Assembly: GCA_007858575.1 (NCBI GenBank)
Contig: CP042279.1
Span: forward strand, 1,860,001 to 1,924,000
DNA: 64,000 nucleotides
Source: Streptomyces sp. WAC08241
GTDB lineage: Bacteria; Actinomycetota; Actinomycetes; Streptomycetales; Streptomycetaceae
Reading direction: 5' to 3'
Shown one piece after another: positions 9,892 through 19,359 of the stretch (within the stretch, counting starts at the first letter, position 1; each line of letters opens with the position of its first letter). Below the pieces are notes generated by a model. The model saw nothing but the letters and a program-made list of their open reading frames with translations, was not told the origin of the DNA and made no database searches. Position numbers and translations under genes: made by a program.

Positions 9892-9953
9892 ACCGCTCAC
9901 TCCTCCGTTCTCGGACGTCTTTGAGGAGGACCGCCTGCCCCGAGGACCGGACC

Positions 9954-10195
9954 TCACACGCGTGCGACCGCCGGACCACGCGGGAGGGGGAGCTGCGACC
10001 GCACCCACGCGGGCTCGGGGTTGACGTGCGGCCGGCCCGCGACGAAGACGGTCGGGACGGTCTCGTCGCCGTCGTTGACGGCCCTCACCGCGGCCGCGCC
10101 GGCGGGTCGCGCCAGATGTCGACCCAGTGCAGCCGGTGGGCGTCGCGGCCCAGCCGGGCGCGGGCCGGTGGCCGTACCGGATCGCCCCGGACCAC
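9954..10195 (-). pseudogene. Mycoredoxin/glutaredoxin-like remnant without its CxxC
   Basis: The frame from GTG 10195 reads RARLGRDAHRLHWVDIWRDP and then, after one missing base near 10098, AVRAVNDGDETVPTVFVAG and RPHVNPEPAWVRSQL before the TGA at 9954. This is the second half of a mycoredoxin-type thioredoxin fold, including the conserved TVP cis-proline loop. The first half, which carries the redox WRPGCPYC-type motif, is absent, because the sequence runs straight into the response-regulator stop. It is probably a decayed or truncated gene and should have no disulfide reductase activity as it stands. Confidence 0.6.
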
Positions 10196-10211
10196 GTCTG
10201 ATCGCTTCGGG

Positions 10212-10894
10212 TCAGAGGCCCGGGACGACGAGGCCGCTCTCGTAGGCGACGACGACCGCCTGCGCGCGGCTGGCCAGGCCGAGCTTCCCCATGGCGCGGT
10301 TGAGGTGGGTCTTGACGGTGGCCTCGCTGATGTGGAGTTCCCCGGCGATCTGCCCGTTCGACAGGCCCTTGCCGGTCAGTTGGAGCACCTCGCGCTCCCG
10401 GCCGGTCAGCGCGTCGAGTTCGGGGCCCCGGCCCGTACGGTCTCCTCGGCGGGGGCGGCGCGGTGGGCGAACGCCTCGACGAGGCGCCTGGTCACGCTCG
10501 GGGCGAAGAGGTGGTCGCCGCCCGCCACGGCGGCCACCGCCGCCAGGAGCCGTTCGGGGCCGGAGTCCTTGAGCAGGAAGCCGGAGGCGCCGACGCGCAG
10601 CGCCCCGTACACGTACTCGTCGAGGTCGAAGGTGGTGAGGATCAGGACGCGGGGCGCCGGGTCGGACGCCTCGGCGAGGATGCGGGCGGTGGCGTCGATC
10701 CCGTTGCCGCCGGGCATGCGGATGTCCATGAGGATGACGTCGGGGCGGAGCTGCCCCGCGAGGGCCACGGCCTCCTCGCCGTCCACGGCCTCGCCGACCA
10801 CCTCCGTGCCCGGAGCGGCCTTCAGGAGCCCGACCAGGCCCGCGCGGATGAGGAACTGGTCGTCGACGACCAGGACCCTGATCACCTGGCTCAT
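10212..10894 (-). CDS. NarL/LuxR-family response regulator
   Basis: The receiver domain (about 1-120) shows the acidic pair VVDD, the phospho-acceptor Asp in PDVILMDIRMPGGNGID, the Thr in LILTTFDLDEYVYGAL and the Lys in FLLKDSGPERL. A C-terminal LuxR helix-turn-helix follows: LTGREREVLQLTGKGLSNGQ and SEATVKTHLNRAMGKLGL. A single frameshift near 10425 separates the two domains. It should bind DNA as a phosphorylated dimer. It lies 32 bases after the histidine kinase gene in the same direction, so the two form one operon. Confidence 0.9.
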
Positions 10895-10926
10895 CCGAGG
10901 GTGGTTCTCCTGTCGCGCCGGCGGGT

Positions 10927-12154
10927 TCAGCCCTCCCGGGGCGCCGGCGGGAGCCGGTCGTCCGGGTCGGGGCCACCGCGACGGCCGGTGGCGGGCAGTG
11001 CGCCGGCCCGCGCCGTGAGGGGCAGGGTCAGTCGCACGGCGAACCCGTCGCCGTCGTCGCGCGGGCCGATGTCGATCCGCCCGCCGTACAGCTTGGCCCG
11101 CTCCCGCATGCCGATCAAGCCGTGGCCGGTTCCTGTGGGCAGGTGGGCCGGAATCGTTCGCCCGCCCTCGTTGGTGACGGCCACCTCCAGGTACCGCGGC
11201 CCGTAGCGGACGACGACCTCGGTCGCGGCTCCGGGCGCGTGCTTGAGGACGTTGGTGAGCGACTCCTGGACGACGCGGTAGGCGCAGAGGTCGGCGCCGG
11301 AGCCGATCGGGCGGGGACTCCCTCGACGGTCAGCGCGACGGGCGTCCCTCCGGCCCCGACCCGTGCCACGAGTTCGTCGAGGCGGGCCAGACCGGGCATC
11401 GGCGGTCCGGCGCGCGCGGGTCGGTGCCCTCGCGCAACAGCATGAGCATGCGGCGGAGTTCGTCGAGCGCCTCGGCGCCCGTGTCGGCGATGGTGTCCAG
11501 GGCGGCGCGCGCGGTGGGCGGATCGCTGTCGAAGACGAACCGCGCGAGGCCCGACTGCACGGAGATCACGGCCATGTGGTGGGCGACCACGTCGTGGAGT
11601 TCCCGGGCGATCCTGCCGCGTTCGTACGCGACCTCCCGCCGGGCCCGTTCCTCCTGTTCGAGGGCGAGCGCGCGGGTGAGTTCGGTGGTCCTGCGCGCGA
11701 GGGCGCCGAACCACCAGAGCACGGCGGGGAAGACCACCGCCTGGCCCGCGGCGGCCGCCAGCGAGCCGTGGTGTCCGCCGTTCACCTCGTCGAGCAGACC
11801 GGCGCCGAGCCACGTCAGGCCGGTGACCGCCGCGCCGGGCACCGAGGTGCGGGCCGGGCGCTCCGAGGCGAGGGTGTAGGTCGCCAGGAGCGTGGCCAGG
11901 GAGTTGACCACGGGCCAGTACCCCAGGGCCACGTAGACCGCGAAGCCGCTCTGCGCGAGGACGAACACGGCGACGGGGAAGCGCGTCCGGACCACGGCGG
12001 GCAGGTTGACCACGACGATGAGCGCGTAGGCCGACGGGTCGAGGACCGGCCAGCGCTGGGCGGCGGCGTCCTGTCCGAGGAGCAGGGCCAGCCCCGTCAT
12101 CGCGACGCCTATGAGCACGTTGACGAGGGGACCGCGGAGAGGACGGAGCTTCAT
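10927..12154 (-). CDS. NarL-partner sensor histidine kinase (HisKA_3)
   Basis: The N-terminal membrane domain has four to six helices (VLIGVAMTGLALLLG, YALIVVVNLPAVV and others). It is followed by a DesK-type dimerisation domain with the phospho-acceptor His in GRIARELHDVVAHHM, then an ATPase domain with VVQESLTNVLKHA (N box) and GTGHGLIGMRERAKLYGG (G box). The short extracellular loops suggest it senses the membrane or a small ligand. Frameshifts near 11400 and 11308 break the region before the N box. It is co-transcribed with the response regulator that follows. The signal is unknown. Confidence 0.9.
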
Positions 12155-12496
12155 CGCCGCAGCCTAGCCACCCGTGATCGTCCGGGCGTCAACCCAGGGC
12201 ATACCACGGTGGTTGTACGGGCCGGGAGGCGTACGGGCCTTGTGCGGTACGAGTCGTGCGCCGTACGGGCCTTCCGGATCCGGCGTCCGGTGACGGGGTG
12301 CGTGTACCGCGTGCGTTGCAGGCGCCCGGCCCCTACCGCGCCGGGTGGAAGGGCGAATCGTTCCGGGAAGGGATGAGGGCTCACCGGCGGGCGTCTATGG
12401 TCGGAGCACGGTGAGCGGCTGGTGGAACTCCCCGCGTCTCGGGGGTGTTCGGGGCCCGCCTCACGCAGGACACGGAACGGGGAGGGCGAGAGGGAG
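12155..12496. other. Divergent intergenic region between kinase genes
   Basis: About 340 bases separate the divergent histidine kinase and Ser/Thr kinase. The string gtacgggcc occurs three times between 12210 and 12270, which could be a repeated regulator site. I see no gene and no clear promoter hexamers. Confidence 0.4.
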
Positions 12497-14306
12497 ATGG
12501 CGACGCGCGGGGAACCGGGGACGAGCCCACCAGCTACGGGCTGCGGCCGCCGGTGCCGCCTCCCCGGCCGGAACGGCCGCCCCGCGTCCGGCGGATTCCG
12601 GGGCCCGGGGATTCTGCGAGTCCGGGGGTTCCGTACGTCCGGAGGCTTCCGTGGGTCGGGCGGATTCCGTACGTCCTGGGGATTCCGCGGATCCGAGGGA
12701 TTCCGCGGATCCGAGGGGTTCCGTACGTCCCGGGGGTTCCGCGGGCCCGGTGGGTTCCGCGGGTCCGGGGAACGGCGCGAAAGGCCGGCGGAGGGTGCCC
12801 GGCCGGGCGGTGCGCCGTCCCCTCGGAGACCGGTGCCGGCCGGCTGCTGGGCGGCCGCTACCGGCTGCTCGAACGTCTGGGCGCAGGCGGCATGGGCACG
12901 GTGTGGCGGGCCCGGGACGAGGTCGTGGACCGTGACGTGGCCGTCAAGGAGCCCCGGGTCCCGGAGCACTTCTCCGCCGCCGAGCGCCGCACCGCCCACG
13001 AGCGCATGCGGCGCGAGGCACGGGCCGCGGCCCGGATCGACCATCCTCCGTGGTCACCCTCCACGACGTCGTCGTCGAGGACGACCGGCCGTGGATCGTG
13101 ATGGAGCTCTGCGGGCAGGTCCCTGGCCGAGGTCCTCGACGAGGGCACCCTGGAGCCCCGGGAGGCCGCGCGGATCGGGCAGGCCGTCCTGGGCGCGCTC
13201 CACGCCGCTCACGAGGCCGGCGTGCTGCACCGGGACGTCAAGCCCGGCAACGTGATGGTCTGCCGTCACGACCGGGTCGTCCTGACCGACTTCGGCATCG
13301 CCCAGGTCGAGGGCGAGCAGAAGCTCACCGAGACCGGGAGCTTCATCGGCTCCCCCGAGTACCTCGCTCCCGAGCGCGTCCTGGGGCGGCGGCCGGGCCC
13401 GGAGTCCGACCTGTGGTCCCTCGGGGTGACGCTCTACCAGGCGGTCGAGGGCGTCTCGCCCTTCCGCCGCCGGACCACCCCTCCACCCTCCAGGCGATCC
13501 TCCTCGCGGAGCTGCCCCCGCCCCAGCGCTCGCGGGAGATGACGGCGCTGATCACCGGTCTGCTGCGGAAGGAGCCCGAGAGCCGCCTCACCGTCCAGGC
13601 CGCGCGCCCCCTCCTGAACGCCCTCGCCGCTCCCCCGGCCCGTCCCGCGCCGGTGCGCACGCCCACCGTGGTGGTGGACGGCGCGCCGGACGGGCCGCCC
13701 GCCCTGCTGCCGGTACGGCTGCTCCGCGGCCGTTACGGTGCCGGGGCCGCCGCCGTGGTCGCCCTGGCGCTGGTCGTCACCCTGGTGCTCCGGTTCACCG
13801 GCGACGGGCCGCCGGAGGGCTGGAAGAGGTACGACGAGTACCGGATGGGGCTGTCCGTCGCGGCCCCGGCCGACTGGACGATCGCCGTCCAGGACGATCT
13901 GGACAACGACGGCGGGGCCTACCGCGGCACCCGCTACACCGCGCCCAAGGGCGACGTGTGGCTGCTCGTGGACCGGATGGAGAAGGCCACCGAGACCCCC
14001 GGGCGATCGCCGAGCGGTGGAAGAGGGAGCACGAGTCGGCCTCTCCGCCGGTCGGCGGCGCCCCCAGCGTCGCCACCGTCGAGTCCACCACCAGCAGGGC
14101 CGTGACGCGGCGGTCATCACCGAGACCTACAGCCGGCAGGAGGAGGACGACGTCACGCGGCGGCTGTACAAGACCCTCATCGTCGTCACCTCCCGGCAGG
14201 AACGCGTGACCCTGGCGGTGGACGTGCCCGACGGAAGGGCGCGGCCAAGACCGCCGGGGACCTGCTGGAGAAGGCCCGCGCCGACTTCGAGATCCGGAAC
14301 GCCTAG
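12497..14306 (+). CDS. Membrane Ser/Thr protein kinase with Pro/Ser-rich N-terminal linker
   Basis: The kinase core is clear: GGRYRLLERLGAGGMGTVWR (glycine loop), VAVKEPRV (ATP-anchoring Lys), VLHRDVKPGNVMV (catalytic HRD), LTDFGIAQ (DFG) and EYLAPERV (APE). After the core come one membrane helix (AAAVVALALVVTLVLRF) and an outer domain of about 150 residues (GWKRYDEYRMGLSVAAPADW and on), a usual PknB-like layout. Before the core lie about 100 residues of Pro-rich and repeat sequence. Eight or so frameshifts occur, for example near 13047, 13117, 13480, 14003, 14097 and 14235. The ATG at 12497 follows gagagggag. The TAG stop at 14304 lies in the CTAG flanking the inserted element. Confidence 0.85.
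12591..12770. repeat. 18-bp tandem repeat array in the kinase gene
   Basis: About ten imperfect copies of an 18-bp unit of the type gattccgcggatccgagg; two copies are identical. Eighteen bases are six codons, so the frame is kept; one frame reads repeated DSADPR/GSVRPG hexapeptides, a plausible flexible linker. Confidence 0.8.
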
Positions 14307-14525
14307 GGGTGTCTTGTCGATCGGGCCGGATCAGGGAGCGGTGTCCGGTGCCGTGCCTCGCAAGGCGGAGGAGGGAGGCAGGGCGGTGGGCGCCTCCCGT
14401 GCCCGGAGGGCTACGGGGACCATGGCGAGTGACGACAACGCGGTTGGGGTGCCCCCGTGCCCGAAGGGCTACGGGGAGCGGTGCCGGACACCGCGAGCCC
14501 GGCATGATCGGCGAGACACCCCTAG
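14303..14525. mobile_element. 215-bp MITE-like element with CTAG target duplication
   Basis: Between two CTAG copies (14303-14306 and 14522-14525) lies an element starting GGGTGTCTTGTCGATC and ending GATCGGCGAGACACCC. The ends match as inverted repeats at 15 of 17 or more positions. Subterminal inverted copies GCGGTGTCCGG (14338) and CCGGACACCGC (14484) and two direct copies of a 23-bp motif at 14397 and 14454 lie inside. It has no coding capacity. CTAG duplication fits the YTAR target of IS5-family elements. Confidence 0.7.
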
Positions 14526-14574
14526 GGGGCGGGGCGTCGCGGACCCGTATGCCCGGTGCGCCGTCGTGCGGCGG

Positions 14575-15295
14575 TCACACGCTCGTCAGGAGGTCGTCGA
14601 GGGGCCCGGGACCCGTCCGGTGTCGAGGGCCTCCGCCAGGAGGTGGCCGTAGCGGATCTTGCGGCCCTTCTTCGTGCCGAGGAAGCGCCTCAACTGCCGC
14701 TCCCGGGGCCGGCCGTGCTGGGCGGGCTGGTTCAGGAAGGTCTGCCAGGCGCGCAGGTCTCCTCCGTACGGATGATCTCCTCGACCGCTCCCGGGCCCAG
14801 CGCGCGGATGAGTTCGTCCTCCAGGTCCGCCACGCAGACGAAGAAGCCGTCGGCCGGCGCCCCGGCCCGCTCCAGGCCACGGTCGTAGAAGCCCCGCTCG
14901 TTCTCGTCGCACAGTCCCGTCAGCCGCAGGCCCAGGCCGGGCGGGCCGAGCAGGGCGGCGTAGCGGGCGATGTTCATCGCCCCGCCCATCGGGACCACGC
15001 ACACGCCCTCCGCGGCGAGGTCCCGGCCGTGCCGTGCGGCCAGGGCCTCGACGGCCGCGGAGTCGCTCGGCCCTTCCAGGAGCACTGCCGTCCGCGGCCC
15101 CAGGGCCGCGGCCAGTTCCCTCGCCGTCGTCCCGGGGCCGCCGTCCGCCCAGCGACCGATCTCTTCCTGGAGCGCCTTCATGTCCGCCATGGGGAGAGTC
15201 TGCGCCTCCACCGGCCGGTACGGCACCGAATATCGCGGGCCCCGCTGTTCGCGGACCCGCCGTTCCCCGAGCCGCGGGGGCCCGGCGGTGGTCAC
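14575..15295 (-). CDS. TOPRIM (OLD-type) domain protein
   Basis: The TOPRIM signature is visible: TAVLLEGPSDSAAVEALAA with the catalytic Glu, and GLCDENERGFYDRGLE with the metal-binding acidic group (DEN). The C-terminus reads WQTFLNQPAQHGRPRERQLR and ends DDLLTSV. OLD-type TOPRIM domains are nuclease or nucleotidyl-transfer domains; without an attached ATPase, as here, the substrate is unknown. Frameshifts fall near 14760 and 14605. The GTG at 15295 overlaps the P450 stop as GTGA, but the ATG at 15190 (MADMKALQEEIGRWADG) starts the conserved part, so the true start is unsettled. Confidence 0.75.
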
Positions 15296-16655
15296 GCCTC
15301 CCGGGGGTCAGACGGCAGCGGGCCGGGCCCGTCGCCTGGAGGGTGATGGCGGAGGTGAGGGGCACCTCGGTGTCGACGGCCTCGAACCCGTACCGCTGGA
15401 GGATCATCGCCAGGGCGATCACCGACTCCAGCATCGAGAAGTGCTGGCCGATGCAGGCGCGCGGGCCGCCGCCGAAGGGGAACCAGGCGTAACGGGGCGG
15501 GTGGCCTCCGCCTCGGGCGTGAAGCGGTCGGGGTCGAAGCGCTCGGCGTCCTCCCAGTAGTCCGGGTGGCGGTGGGTGACCCAGGGGCCACGACGACGTC
15601 CGCGCCCGCCGGGATGGCGACGCCGTTGATCTCGGTGGCGGCGACGGCGCGGCGGCCGATGACCGGGGCGGCCGGGAAGAGGCGCATGGCCTCCTTGAGC
15701 ACCTGGGTGACGTAGGGCAGCGCGTCGAGGTCGGCGGCGCCGGGGGTGCGGCCGGCGAGAACCCGGTCGACCTCCTCCTGGGCCCGCTTCTGCGCCTCCG
15801 GGTAGAGGCCGAGCAGGTGGAGGGCGAAGCCGAGGGAGGTGGCGGTGGTCTCGTGCCCGGCGAGCAGGAACACGAGGACCTGTTCGCGCAGTTCGGTGGC
15901 GTCGAAACTGCCGTCCTCGGCGCTCTCGGCCCCGACGAGGAGGGTGAGGAGGTCGTCTCCCCGTCCGACGCCCGGCCGGAGTCACGGCGTTCGGCGATGA
16001 TGCGGTCGCAGACGTCGTACAGCGCCCGGTGGACGGCGGCGGCCCTGCGGTTGCCGGGGTGGGCCAGTCACGGGGACGTTGAGGGGGAGTATCCGCGGCG
16101 CAGGACGTACGCGCCGAGTTCGGGGAAGCTGCGTTCCACGATCTCCACGGCCGTGTCGACGTCCGTGCCGAAGAGGATGCGGGCGACGGCGCGCAGGGCG
16201 AGCCGGGCCATCTCCTGGAGGACGTCGACGGATTCGGCTCCGCCGTCCCGCCATTCGCCGGTGAGGGTGGTGACCTCGGCGGCGACGGCCGCGGCGTAGC
16301 CGTCGACGCGGCGGCGGGTGAAGAGGGGCTGGACGAGCCGGCGCTGACGGAGGTAGTCCTCGTCCTGGCTGGTGAGGAGGCCGTTGCCGAAGGACTCGCG
16401 GACCTCCTGGTAGAAGGCGTTGTCCTTGCGGAAGTTGGCCGACTCCCCGGCGAGGACCTGCTGGGCGCCCTCGGCGGAGAAGACCCCGTAGACGGTGGTG
16501 CGGATGCCGGGCGGTCCCGCGGTGATCCGGACGACGTCCCCGTGTTCGCGCCGGGCGCGCAGGAAGGTCGCCAGGGAGTCGTTCTTGAGGTCGAACATGG
16601 AGCCGAGCAGTGGGAATCCCGCGAGCTCGGGCGCTTCGGTACCGGTGGTGGCCAT
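15292..16655 (-). CDS. Cytochrome P450 monooxygenase
   Basis: A full-length P450 of about 450 residues. It shows the N-terminal PELAGFPLLGSMFDLKNDSL, the I-helix oxygen-binding motif LLAGHETTATSL, the K-helix ExxR in LKEAMRLFPAAP, the meander PDYWEDAERFDPDRF and the haem loop FPFGGGPRACIGQHF with its axial Cys. It should hydroxylate a hydrophobic substrate using ferredoxin electrons; no ferredoxin gene is adjacent. Frameshifts occur near 16072, 15965, 15590, 15495 and 15300. The last codons most likely read CRLTPGEA before TGA 15292, overlapping the start of the TOPRIM gene. Confidence 0.9.
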
Positions 16656-16795
16656 GGACGGTTCCCCTCGATCGTCGTCTGCCGGTGATTCTCCCCAGGA
16701 AGTGACCGACAGGTAGGGAGGGTTGGGCAGCGGGCCGCGTCCGGGCCGTCGGCGTGGAACGGTCGTCTGTCAGTGGCGTCTGGGAAGCTCGCGCC

Positions 16796-17299
16796 ATGGA
16801 CCGAACCGCACCGCCGGAGCGCCCCGGGCGTTCCGGGCGACCCGAGTTGACCCTGCAACTGACCATCGACTGCGCGGACCCGCAGCGCCTCGTGCCCTTC
16901 TGGCTGGAGGCCCTGCGGTACGTCCCCGATCCGCCGCCCGCCGGCCACGCCACCTGGCGGGCGTACTGGGAGGCCATCGGCGTCCCGGAGGAGGAGCTGG
17001 GCGGGGACGCCGGGGAGCTCCCGGAGTCCATCGTGGACCCGGAGGGCACGGGCCCCCGGGTCTGGTTCCAGCGCGTCCCGGAGCCGAAGACTGTCAAGAA
17101 CCGCGTCCACCTCGACCTCAAGGTCGGCGGCGGCTGTGAGGTCCCGCTCGCGCTGCGCCGCGAGCGGGTGGACGGCGAGGTGGCCCGGCTGACGGCGATC
17201 GGCGCGACCGTCCTGTACGCGATGGACCGGCCGAACGGCATGGACTACTACGCAGTGGTCCTCCAGGACCCGGAGGGCAACGAGTTCTGCCTCGTCTGA
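16796..17299 (+). CDS. VOC (glyoxalase-like) family protein
   Basis: An intact 167-residue protein of the vicinal oxygen chelate fold, glyoxalase_6 type. Two beta-alpha-beta modules are visible: LTLQLTIDCADPQRLVPFWL with paired EALRYVP, and KNRVHLDLKVGG followed by DGEVARLTAIGATVL and ending VVLQDPEGNEFCLV. The pattern of H...E metal ligands typical of the fold is partly kept (H in VHLDL, E in GNEF). Members range from lyases to drug-binding proteins, so no substrate is claimed. It is divergent from the P450 across 140 bases. Confidence 0.85.
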   Translation: MDRTAPPERPGRSGRPELTLQLTIDCADPQRLVPFWLEALRYVPDPPPAGHATWRAYWEAIGVPEEELGGDAGELPESIVDPEGTGPRVWFQRVPEPKTVKNRVHLDLKVGGGCEVPLALRRERVDGEVARLTAIGATVLYAMDRPNGMDYYAVVLQDPEGNEFCLV

Positions 17300-17366
17300 C
17301 CGGCCGGTGAGGGAGGGATCCTCGCCGTCGCGGCGGACGGCGGCGCCCGTTCCGTACCCTGGCGGC

Positions 17367-18255
17367 ATGCGCATGCGTCCCACTCTGAGCTGGACCCCCG
17401 CCGAGGACCTGCCGCCGGGCACCACGGATCCGGAGCCGGTCGCCGACGCGCTGGGGCCGGCGGTGTGCTGGTGCTCAGCGGGGCGGGCTCTCCACCGAGT
17501 CGGGCATTCCCGACTACCGGGGCGAGGGCGGAAGCCTGAGCCGGCACACCCCGATGACCTACCAGGACTTCACCGCCAGTGCCCCGGCCCGGCGCCGCTA
17601 CTGGGCGCGCAGCCACCTGGGCCGGCGCACCTTCGGCCGCGCCCGCCCCAACGTTGGCACTGGTCCGTGGCCGCCTTCGGGCGGCACGGACTGCTCTCGG
17701 GCGTGATCACCCAGAACGTCGACGGTCTGCACCAGGCCGCCGGCAGCGAGGACGTCGTGGAGCTCCACGGCGGCCTGGACCGGGTCGTCTGCCTCTCCTG
17801 CGGCGCCTTCAGCCCGCGCCGCGACCTCGCCCGGCGGCTGGAGGAGGCCAACCCGGGCTTCGATCCGGTGGCGTCCGGGATCAACCCGGACGGTGACGCC
17901 GACCTCACCGACGAGCAGGTCGGGGACTTCCGCGTGGTGCCCTGCGCGGTCTGCGGCGGCGTCCTCAAGCCGGACGTGGTGTTCTTCGGCGAAGCCGTGC
18001 CGCCGGCGCGGGTCGAGCACTGCCGCGAGCTGGTCTGCGGGGCGACCTCGCTGCTGGTCCTGGGCTCCTCGCTGACGGTGATGTCCGGGCTCCGGTTCGT
18101 CCGTCAGGCGGCCCAGGACGGGAAGCCGGTACTGATCGTCAACCGGGATCCGACCCGGGGCGACCGGCACGCCGTCACCCGCGTCGCGCTCCCCTGGGCG
18201 CGGCCCTCACCGACGTGGCCGACTGCTCGGCGTCCCCGTCGACGACGGGGACTGA
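17367..18255 (+). CDS. Sir2-family NAD-dependent protein deacylase
   Basis: All sirtuin landmarks are present: GAGLSTESGIPDYRG (NAD loop), ITQNVDGLHQAAG, the catalytic His in VVELHGGLDRVVC, two zinc CxxC pairs (CLSCGAF and CAVCGGV), LKPDVVFFGEAVP and LLVLGSSLTV. It removes acyl groups from lysine using NAD. Length is about 300 residues, near the norm. Frameshifts lie near 17460, 17490, 17655, 18200 and 18228; the last restores the ending LLGVPVDDGD before TGA 18253. The ATG at 17367 is the first start after a short leader. The neighbours give no hint of the target protein. Confidence 0.9.
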
Positions 18256-18331
18256 GCGGGCGGCGCGTACGGGTGCGGGCCGGGGCCCGGTCGCCTCCTT
18301 CCGCGCCCCCGGCCGACGGCCGCACCGCGGA

Positions 18332-19220
18332 TCAGCCCTCTCGGCGGGCGGCCCAGACGGTCCGCTCGGTGCGTACGCCGAGGTCCTCGCGCCGCAGGAT
18401 GCTGTGGGGTCCGTCGGTGTCGAGCAGCCGGTCGAGCGCGGCGAGGTCCTCGGGCGGGAGTAGGTCGGCGACGCCCTGCCGGATGCGTCGCAGGCCGCCG
18501 AGGGCGTACGCGCCGACCGTGTCGTCGCGGGAGGCCTCGATGTTCACGGTGAGCGTGCGTTCCCCGTCGAGGGCGAACCCGGCGTCGGTGAGCATCGGCC
18601 CCCAGTCGGCGCCGCGGTGCGGCACGTGCTCGGTGTGGAAGCGCTCGCTCGCGGTGTGGCAGCGCTCTTCCAGGCCGGGCCGCTCCTCCGGGGCGTCCTC
18701 GGGCAGGAAGCGGGGAAGCCGGCCAGTTCGACCACCGCGAACAGTCTGCCGGGGGCGAGGAGGTCGTGCACCTGGCGCAGGGCGCGGTCGGGGTGGCGCA
18801 TGTGGTGCAGGGAGGCCGAGGCCCACGCCAGGTCGGGGTGCCGAGGTCGGGCCAGTCGGCCAGGTCGAGGTCGGCCTGCACGGTGCGCACGCGTTCCTCC
18901 ACGCCCCTGGCGCACGCCTTCTCCCTCAGTCGCTGGAGGTGCGCGGCCGAGGAGTCGACGGCGGTGACGTGGGCCTCGGAGAAGCGGTCGAGGAGGGCGA
19001 AGGTGCCCGCTCCCGTGCCGCAGCCCAGGTCCACGATCTCGCGCGGGGGCGTCCGGACGGGCAGCCAGGAGACGAGGCCGGCGAGGTGCTCGGCGAGGAC
19101 TTCCGCGTCCAGGTCGAGGAGTTCCGCCTGGTCGTCCGCCCTACCGGAGGGGCCGTGGGGGCCGTCGTGGGCGTGGCCGTGGGCGTGGCCGGAGGAGGCG
19201 CCGTGGGCGGGAAGCGTCAT
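18332..19220 (-). CDS. Class I SAM-dependent methyltransferase with His-rich N-terminus
   Basis: The SAM-binding motif is IVDLGCGTGAGTFALLDRF, with motif II at VTAVDSSAAHLQRLREKA and motif III at VQADLDLADWPDLG, then ASASLHHMRHPDRALRQVH and LLAPGRLFAVVELAG. A long C-terminal domain ends RREDLGVRTERTVWAARREG. The N-terminus carries a histidine cluster (GHAHGHAHDG), which could bind metal. Frameshifts are near 18838 and 18715. An alternative ATG at 19251 in another frame also gives a His-rich start, so the exact N-terminus is unsure. It lies downstream of the XRE-cupin regulator in the same direction. The substrate is unknown. Confidence 0.8.
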
Positions 19221-19359
19221 GGGCGTGGGACGGGAGGTGTGCGTGGGTCATGGCTCCACGCTAGGACGGCCATGCGCCTGCGGCACGACTTCATTCCTTT
19301 ACGCAAGAAGATCGTCCCGTCCGCTGCCCGAGGCGCAAGACGCGGCCGCCCGTGCCGCC

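Noticed and set aside
14303..14306. Idea that the MITE-like element supplies the kinase stop codon
   Set aside because: The TAG lies in the CTAG target, which is duplicated on insertion, so the stop existed before the element arrived.
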